A program made the translations under genes and the position numbers. A model generated the notes under the pieces. That model had not been told where the DNA came from. It saw nothing but the letters and a program-made list of their open reading frames with translations, and did no database searches. Positions 5,792 to 10,354 of a DNA stretch of 10,354 nt are shown in pieces. The DNA is from Stomatobaculum longum (lineage in GTDB: Bacteria; Bacillota; Clostridia; Lachnospirales; Lachnospiraceae): NCBI GenBank assembly GCA_905370385.1, contig CAJPKN010000050.1, positions 1-10,354 on the forward strand, read 5' to 3'. Every line of letters begins with the position of its first letter. The first letter of the stretch is position 1.

Positions 5792-7194
5792 AAGCGCAAG
5801 CGGTGAAACCTTTGATGAAGCCGATGTTTCGGATGCCGGCGAAAGAAGACTATCTGAAGGCAGCGCTCCGGGTCGCACACTGGCTCAGAGCAAATGCGGA
5901 ACGGACAGAGACGGGCATACATTGGTTTGAAGACCCCATGCACCCGGAAGGAGAAACGGTCATGGGAGAGTTTTCGGTGTACAGCGGCATGCCGGGCCCC
6001 ATACTTTTTCTGTTGGAACTTTCGGAAATCACGGGGGATTTCTCTTGGCGGGAGGAGGCCTGCCTTGCAGCGGATTATCTCTTGGCAAACTTTGACGAGG
6101 GGCGCAAGATGCAGACCGATATGGGGGTTCCGGGCTCCGAGATAGGTCCGATCAGCGGTACGGCGGGGCTAAGCTTCGCATTTACCGAGCTCGGAAAAGC
6201 GACGGGAGAACAGAAGTACCTGGATTTTGCAGCAGCGGAGACTGAAAAGATTGCTTCACTCGCGAAGCGAATCGGAGAAGGCGTTGAATGGCTCGGTGAG
6301 CCCGGCGGAATTTCCTACGATGCGGGCATTGCCCTTTATCTGCTCTATGAGGCAAAAGCCTTTGGGCGAGAAGACTGGAGGACACTCGCAATTCTCGCGG
6401 CAAAGCGTTTACTTGAACAGGCGATTGAAACAGAGGACGGCGCTTACAAGTGGCGTACCATTACGGTACCGAACATCGGTATCGATGACGGCGGTGAGAT
6501 GCCGAACTTCTTTTACGGGACGGCAGGAACGGCTTATGTGCTGGCGCGTTTCTTTGAGGAGACCGGGGAGCCTGCCTTCCTCGAAGCAGCGGAGCGCGGT
6601 GCAGCTTATATAGAAAGAATTTGTATCCGAGAGGGGGAGAAGGTTCTGACGCCCTTCTGCCTTCCGAATCCGGAGCAGATTTATTTCCTCGGCATGTGCA
6701 ACGGTTTTGCGGGCACGGTGAAACTCTTTTACCTCCTGTCCCGGATTCGAGAGACGAAAGTGAAAAAGTCGGAAGCGTACGGTGAATTCGCGGCGCGTAT
6801 GATAGACAGCATTGTCGCAGCGGGAGCACCGGAGGTCCACTTTAAGGGCTACTGGAATGTGGTCTGCATGTGCTGCGGAACGGCTTCGCTTTTAAATGCG
6901 CTGACGGGATTTTACCTCGCAACCGGGGAGCGGAATTACCTTGAACTTGCAGAGCGGAGCGGGCGCTATCTCTTGGGGCAGTTCACGGACCTCGGCGAAG
7001 AGCAGGGCTGTTGGTTCCAGTCTTGGCATCGCATCGAGCCTTGGAAGGTAGACGCACGAATCGGCTACTACGACGGCAATGCGGGGGAGGCTATGCAGCT
7101 CTTGGAACTCTATGCCGCTCTCTGCGGGAACTTCCGTGCAGTCCGTTTTCCGGACGATTCTTTCCCGGCAGTGGGGAGCGTAGCGCAGCGCTGA
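5788..7194 (+). CDS. Orphan LanC-like (lanthionine synthetase C family) alpha/alpha-toroid protein
   Basis: LanC proteins are zinc enzymes that activate a thiol for addition to dehydroamino acids; LanC-like homologues outside peptide clusters have other or unknown roles. The 468-residue protein has seven G-x-x-G-type inner-helix repeats: GMPG 67, GTAG 124, YDAG 177, GTAG 244, GFAG 306, GTAS 364 and GNAG 430, as in the LanC seven-hairpin barrel. The zinc-site positions appear as MCNGFAG (Cys304) and CMCCG (Cys362, Cys363), so the usual Cys-His-Gly is Cys-Cys-Gly. The His that acts in NisC within an HGxAG-like context is not seen; that repeat reads SYDAG. No signal peptide or membrane segment is visible, so it is probably cytoplasmic. 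The start ATG 5788 has GGAGG (5774-5778) nine bases upstream. I found no LanB/LanM dehydratase or Cys-rich precursor nearby. A different alpha/alpha-barrel enzyme such as an epimerase or hydrolase is the main alternative. Confidence 0.75.
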   Translation: MKAQAVKPLMKPMFRMPAKEDYLKAALRVAHWLRANAERTETGIHWFEDPMHPEGETVMGEFSVYSGMPGPILFLLELSEITGDFSWREEACLAADYLLANFDEGRKMQTDMGVPGSEIGPISGTAGLSFAFTELGKATGEQKYLDFAAAETEKIASLAKRIGEGVEWLGEPGGISYDAGIALYLLYEAKAFGREDWRTLAILAAKRLLEQAIETEDGAYKWRTITVPNIGIDDGGEMPNFFYGTAGTAYVLARFFEETGEPAFLEAAERGAAYIERICIREGEKVLTPFCLPNPEQIYFLGMCNGFAGTVKLFYLLSRIRETKVKKSEAYGEFAARMIDSIVAAGAPEVHFKGYWNVVCMCCGTASLLNALTGFYLATGERNYLELAERSGRYLLGQFTDLGEEQGCWFQSWHRIEPWKVDARIGYYDGNAGEAMQLLELYAALCGNFRAVRFPDDSFPAVGSVAQR

Positions 7195-7310
7195 GTACGA
7201 TGCATTCGGAGGCAGCCAAAACGCAGACAAAGCGACGGGAGCTTGTTCGAGTTTTGCGCGCGGCTTGTGCCTGTCTTTTCAGCATCGGCAGTTCCCGATT
7301 GTTACAAGCG

Positions 7311-7352
7311 AAAAAAGAGAAGGCTTTTCCCACGGAAAGCCTTTTCTTTTTT
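7311..7352. terminator. Intrinsic terminator closing the LanC-like transcript
   Basis: A stem of up to 19 bp, 7311-7329 with 7334-7352, includes two G-U wobbles and closes a four-base loop. The core GGCTTT/AAAGCC is strong. The 3' arm ends in a T-run and the 5' arm begins with an A-run. It lies about 117 bases after the LanC-like stop and isolates the accessory cluster from the metal ABC operon. The sequence between 7195 and 7310 holds no gene I can support. Confidence 0.85.
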
Positions 7353-7377
7353 CTGTTAAAAATAATTCGGAAAAGTC

Positions 7378-7406
7378 TTGTGAATTAAGTTAGCCTATGC
7401 TATCTT
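7378..7406 (+). promoter_or_regulatory. Promoter of the metal ABC importer operon (extended -10)
   Basis: TTGTGA (7378-7383) and TATCTT (7401-7406) are separated by 17 bases, and TG at 7398-7399 makes an extended -10 (TGC then TATCTT). The predicted start is near 7413. The spacer contains TTAAGTTAGCCTAT (7385-7398), which resembles DtxR/IdeR-type half-sites of the TTAGGTTAGSCTAA kind. That resemblance is my reading, not a scored match. Confidence 0.6.
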
Positions 7407-7417
7407 CATATTAAAGA

Positions 7418-7435
7418 GATTAGTTTGAACTAATC
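7418..7435. promoter_or_regulatory. 18-bp palindrome, candidate DtxR/TroR/MntR-type operator
   Basis: GATTAGTT (7418-7425) and AACTAATC (7428-7435) form a perfect 8-bp dyad around TG. It lies a few bases downstream of the predicted transcription start and about 25 bases before the binding-protein start codon. Length, AT-rich TTAG...CTAA ends and position fit a metal-responsive DtxR-family repressor site controlling the importer. No such regulator is encoded in the window. Confidence 0.6.
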
Positions 7436-7459
7436 AATAACCGGACGGAGGAAAGAATT

Positions 7460-8428
7460 GTGAACAGTGTACAGGTGATTCAGAGAAAGTTGCGGAAGTT
7501 CGGCATTGCGTTTCTCGCGTTGCTGGCACTTGGCGCTTGCGGGCAGAAGGGGCAGACGGCGGAGAGCAAGGCGGAGAGCGGGAAACTCAAGGTGACGGTT
7601 ACGACGACCTTCCTGCAGGATATGACGGAACAGCTTGCGGGCGACTATACCGATATTGCGCTGGTCATACCGGCGGGCGAGGATCCGCACAGCTATGAGG
7701 CAAAGCCGGAGGACCGGGAGAAGTTTAAGAATGCGGAGTTGGTGCTCTATCACGGTCTCCACTTTGAGGGACATATGACGGAACTCTTGGAGGCGGTCAA
7801 CGGCCATGCGGTCACGGCTTCCTTTACGCAGGATGATATTTTGTCTGCGGACAGCAGCATGGGGCTCGCGGCAAATGCTGCGGATCCGCACTTTTGGTTC
7901 GATGTAAAGCTCTACGAGAAGGCTTGCGATGAGGCGGCCAAGGCGCTGATTGAGAAGATTCCCGCGCACGAGAAGGAGATTCGCGCAAATCTGGATGCAT
8001 ACCGGACAAAACTCGAGGCTTTGGATGCGGAAATCCGCTCGACGCTTGCGGAAATTCCGGAGGAGAGTCGCATTCTGGTCACGCCCCACGATGCCTTCCA
8101 TTATTTCTCGCGGCGCTACGGCATTGAGGTGAAGGCGCCCCAGGGTGTCAGCACGGATGCGGAACTCTCGACCAATGACATGGCGGAGACTGCGGATTTT
8201 ATTGTCGAGCATAAAATCAAGGCGATTTTTGCGGAGTCCACAACGGACCCGGCACGCATGAAGAAGCTGCAGGAAAGCTGCGCGGCGCGCGGCTTTGCGG
8301 TCGAAGTGGTGAGTGGCGGCAACGATGAACTCTACAGCGATTCGCTCGCGCAAAAGGGCGAGGACGGCGACACTTATATCACGATGGTGGAACACAATGT
8401 AAAATTGATTGCGGCGCATTTAAAATGA
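7460..8428 (+). CDS. troA: Metal-binding lipoprotein of a TroA/ZnuA-type ABC importer
   Basis: This extracytoplasmic solute-binding protein (cluster A-I) captures Zn2+ or Mn2+ and delivers it to the permeases encoded downstream. It begins with a lipoprotein signal peptide: basic n-region (RKLRK), hydrophobic core, and lipobox LGAC with Cys27 as the lipidated residue. Likely metal ligands, by alignment with TroA and PsaA, are His77 (DPHSYE), His144 (DPHFWF), His210 (TPHDAFHYF) and Asp294 (YSDSL). Mn-specific PsaA/MntC proteins have Glu at the third position, so His210 points to a TroA- or ZnuA-like site. The long His-rich loop of many ZnuA proteins is absent. The 322-residue length is normal. 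The start is GTG 7460, with GGAGG at 7447-7451 eight bases upstream. The gene symbol is by family similarity; metal preference is inferred. Confidence 0.9.
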   Translation: MNSVQVIQRKLRKFGIAFLALLALGACGQKGQTAESKAESGKLKVTVTTTFLQDMTEQLAGDYTDIALVIPAGEDPHSYEAKPEDREKFKNAELVLYHGLHFEGHMTELLEAVNGHAVTASFTQDDILSADSSMGLAANAADPHFWFDVKLYEKACDEAAKALIEKIPAHEKEIRANLDAYRTKLEALDAEIRSTLAEIPEESRILVTPHDAFHYFSRRYGIEVKAPQGVSTDAELSTNDMAETADFIVEHKIKAIFAESTTDPARMKKLQESCAARGFAVEVVSGGNDELYSDSLAQKGEDGDTYITMVEHNVKLIAAHLK

Positions 8429-8444
8429 GCGCGAGGAGAGAAGC

Positions 8445-9188
8445 ATGAACAAAGAGAGAGCGGCGGTCGCAGTGCATCAACTGTCTGCAGGGTACGGAAA
8501 GCGGACGGTGCTGCGAGACGTCGCTTTTTCTCTGCCTGCGGGGGAGAGAATTGCCCTAATCGGACCGAACGGCGCGGGAAAATCCACTCTGTTAAAGACC
8601 ATGCTCGGCTTTTTGAAACCGAAAAGCGGAACGGTGGAGATTTTCGGGGAGCCGCTTGAAAAGGTCAGGGCGCGTATCTCCTACATGCCGCAGAGCGCAG
8701 AGGTGAACTGGAATTTTCCGATTACCGTGCAGGGTGTCGCAGAGATGGGGCTCTTCTTTTCGCTCGGCTGGTTTCGAAAGCCCGGCAAGGCGGAACAGGA
8801 ACGCGTAGAACAGGCACTCGAAGAATTGGGACTCACGGATCTCAAAAAGCGGCAGATTTCCGAACTCTCGGGCGGACAAAAAAAGCGCGTCTTTTTGGCG
8901 CGCGCGTTGGTACAGGATGCGGATTTGTTCTTTTTGGATGAGCCGCTTGCCGGGGTGGATTACCGGAGTGAGCGCGCCATCATGGAAAAACTGGCGGCCC
9001 TTGTCGAGGCTGGGAAGAGCGTGGTCGCCGTACATCACGATGTCCACACGATTACGCGCTACTTTGACCGCGCGGTCCTCCTCGATGACGGAACAGTTCA
9101 GGCGGCCGGTGAGGCATGCGATGTTGTGGTGAGCGAAGCCATGCGGCGCTGTTACGGCGAGGTGTTTCAGGCGGAGAAGTGGCGGTGA
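8445..9188 (+). CDS. troB: Metal ABC importer ATP-binding protein (TroB/MntB/ZnuC family)
   Basis: This cytoplasmic ATPase powers the importer. All ABC motifs are intact in 247 residues: Walker A GPNGAGKST (40-48), Q-loop Gln83 in YMPQSAEVNWNFPITV, signature LSGGQ (141-145), Walker B LFFLDE (161-166), D-loop AGVD (169-172) and switch His198 (VHHD). The MPQ...NWNFPITV context is characteristic of the Mn/Zn ABC ATPases. The start ATG 8445 has AGGAGA (8434-8439) five bases upstream and lies 16 bases after the lipoprotein stop. Its TGA overlaps the next ATG by one base, indicating translational coupling in one operon. Confidence 0.95.
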   Translation: MNKERAAVAVHQLSAGYGKRTVLRDVAFSLPAGERIALIGPNGAGKSTLLKTMLGFLKPKSGTVEIFGEPLEKVRARISYMPQSAEVNWNFPITVQGVAEMGLFFSLGWFRKPGKAEQERVEQALEELGLTDLKKRQISELSGGQKKRVFLARALVQDADLFFLDEPLAGVDYRSERAIMEKLAALVEAGKSVVAVHHDVHTITRYFDRAVLLDDGTVQAAGEACDVVVSEAMRRCYGEVFQAEKWR

Positions 9189-10033
9189 TGAGACTTTTAT
9201 TATCTTACGATTTTTGGGTGGTCGCGAGCGGCGCGGCGTTGCTCGCCGCAATTGCCGCGGTGATCGGCTGCTTCAGTGTATACCGGGGACAAAGTTTAAT
9301 CGGCGACGCGCTGGGGCACGCCTCCTACCCGGGGGTGGTGCTCTTTTTTATGTTGTTTCGAAGCCGCAATCCGCTGATTCTCTGCCTCGGTGCGGCCGGA
9401 AGTGCGGCGATTTCCTATGCCCTGATTCTCTGGCTGCAGGGCGAAAAGAAGCTCGCGCCGGATGCCGTTCTCGCAACGGTGCTCGCGGGGATGTTTGGGC
9501 TCGGCATGGTATTAAAGACCTTCATTCAGGGAAATCCGGCCTTTCGCAATGCCTCGCAGTCGGGGCTCCGCGTCTATATTTTCGGTTCGGCTGCTTTTAT
9601 GACAAGACGGGATGTGCTGCTTCTGCTCTGCGGGGCAGTGCTGCTCTCGGTTCTTCTGTTGCTCTTTCGCAGGCCCTTGCAGTATTCGAGTTTCGACCCG
9701 GGCTATGCGGCTTCGCTCGGCATTTCGGAGCGGCTCATGGGCGCGGTCATGCTGTTTCTGACGGTCGCGGTCATAGCCCTCGGCATACGCACGGTCGGGG
9801 CCGTGCTGATTTCGGCCTTCTTACTGATGCCCTGTATCGCGGCCTCGCAGTGTGCCAAGACACTTTCCGCGGTCTTGCCGCTCGCTGCGCTGATGGCGGT
9901 GCTCAGCGCCCTGCTCGGCTGCGCAATCAGCACGGTCATGGCCGGCATTTCAACCGGCCCCATGATGATACTTTGTATGGGGGCATTTACGCTCGCGGCG
10001 TTTTTGTTTCGCAACGGAAAGGAGAGGGGATGA
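9188..10033 (+). CDS. troC: Metal ABC importer permease 1 (ABC-3 family, TroC/MntC type)
   Basis: This integral membrane permease subunit has 281 residues with about eight hydrophobic segments. Family marks are GDALGHASYPGVV (like GDALSHAALPGI) after the first helix, FDPGYAASLG (like FDPEFA), the RTVGAVLISAFLLMPCIAA helix, and STGPMMIL near the C-terminus. I use ATG 9188, which shares its A with the ATPase stop codon, rather than the upstream in-frame ATG at 9116. That earlier frame would overlap the ATPase by 24 codons and add a polar segment foreign to the family. The stop overlaps the next permease start by four bases (ATGA). Two different permeases in tandem are typical of TroCD/MntCD, which probably work as a heterodimer. 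Confidence 0.93.
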   Translation: MRLLLSYDFWVVASGAALLAAIAAVIGCFSVYRGQSLIGDALGHASYPGVVLFFMLFRSRNPLILCLGAAGSAAISYALILWLQGEKKLAPDAVLATVLAGMFGLGMVLKTFIQGNPAFRNASQSGLRVYIFGSAAFMTRRDVLLLLCGAVLLSVLLLLFRRPLQYSSFDPGYAASLGISERLMGAVMLFLTVAVIALGIRTVGAVLISAFLLMPCIAASQCAKTLSAVLPLAALMAVLSALLGCAISTVMAGISTGPMMILCMGAFTLAAFLFRNGKERG

Positions 10034-10354
10034 GAGATATCATACCGGTGTTGCTCAGTACCTCACTCTGCCTCGGGGTGCCGGGCTGTTTTCTGGTGTT
10101 GCGGCGGCTTTCCATGACAGCGGATGCGGTGAGCCACGCTGTTTTGCTGGGAATTGCGCTGGGCTTCTTTTTTGTGCGGGATTTGAACTCTCCCGTACTG
10201 ATTGTGTCGGCTGCGCTGTTCGGCCTGTTCAGTGTGCTCCTGACCGAGGTTCTGGCATCCCGCTGTCACATTGCGCGGGATGAGGCGCTGGGGCTTGTTT
10301 TCCCGGTCTTCTTTTCGCTCGGTGTAATCCTGGTGACGCGCTGCTTTCGGAACG
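10030..10354 (+). CDS. troD: Metal ABC importer permease 2 (ABC-3 family, TroD/MntD type), truncated by window end
   Basis: The frame opens at ATG 10030 inside an ATGA overlap with permease 1 and stays open for 108 codons to the window edge. The N-terminus is hydrophobic and contains FLVLRRLSMTADAVSHAVLLG (about residues 21-41). This is the ABC-3 permease region that contacts the ATPase (family form LRRLSMMSDAISHAVLPG). GGAGAGGGG (10021-10029) supplies a ribosome binding site. Only about the first third is present, so intactness of the remainder cannot be judged. Confidence 0.9.
   Translation, partial: MRDIIPVLLSTSLCLGVPGCFLVLRRLSMTADAVSHAVLLGIALGFFFVRDLNSPVLIVSAALFGLFSVLLTEVLASRCHIARDEALGLVFPVFFSLGVILVTRCFRN

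Noticed and set aside
7263..7309. Nested inverted repeats GCTTGT/ACAAGC and ATCGG/CCGAT before the terminator
   Set aside because: Arms are short and widely spaced, with no gene or regulatory context; likely chance.
7200..7388. 62-codon frame after the LanC-like gene containing an ACAC segment, considered as a lanthipeptide precursor
   Set aside because: No ribosome binding site near its ATG and it reads through the strong terminator at 7311-7352; no cleavage-site-like leader end is evident.
7430..8419. 329-codon antisense open frame opposite the TroA-type lipoprotein gene
   Set aside because: Same reasoning: the plus strand carries a lipobox and metal ligands, while the minus-strand product is rich in Arg and Leu without any family signature.

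Overview
The window looks like chromosomal DNA of a fairly GC-rich member of the Bacillota, probably a Clostridia or Lachnospiraceae-like anaerobe. The grounds are strong AGGAGG-type ribosome binding sites, a tRNA gene without an encoded CCA end, U-tract intrinsic terminators, and a TroABCD/MntABCD-style metal ABC operon with a lipoprotein binding protein. The lineage is an inference from general features; I could not run a search. I see no insertion sequence, integrase, CRISPR array or phage gene.

Left part (1-2030) is housekeeping. A THUMP-domain RNA methyltransferase (RlmL/YpsC type) is followed one base later by an RdgB/HAM1 XTP/dITP pyrophosphatase, then a tRNA-Pro(TGG) with its own promoter. 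A 13-bp hairpin flanked by an A-run and a T-run ends the tRNA transcript and can also end the convergent regulator transcript.

The middle part (2069-7352) is the accessory region of interest. An IclR-family regulator on the minus strand diverges from an Nramp-fold transporter. That is followed by an arginase/agmatinase-superfamily ureohydrolase and a free-standing LanC-like seven-repeat protein, with a terminator after it. Three of these proteins depart from their family's canonical metal-site residues. The transporter has GPGT and VPYN where Nramp metal transporters have DPGN and MPHN. The ureohydrolase has Cys where a bridging metal Asp is expected. The LanC-like protein has a Cys/Cys-Cys-Gly zinc-site pattern and no recognisable lanthipeptide precursor beside it. 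The layout suggests an IclR-controlled uptake-and-processing system, perhaps for a small guanidino/amidino or other organic solute rather than for Mn or Fe. The intergenic regions hold structured elements: dyads in the divergent promoter, a long hairpin before the ureohydrolase, and a terminator inside a tiny frame that overlaps the LanC-like start.

The right part (7378-10354) is a metal ABC importer operon in the order binding lipoprotein, ATPase, permease 1, permease 2 (cut by the window edge). The last three genes are closely spaced or overlapping. The promoter has an extended -10 and an 18-bp palindrome just downstream that looks like a DtxR/TroR/MntR-type operator. The binding protein's His-His-His-Asp ligand set is TroA-like, so Zn or Mn is the likely cargo.
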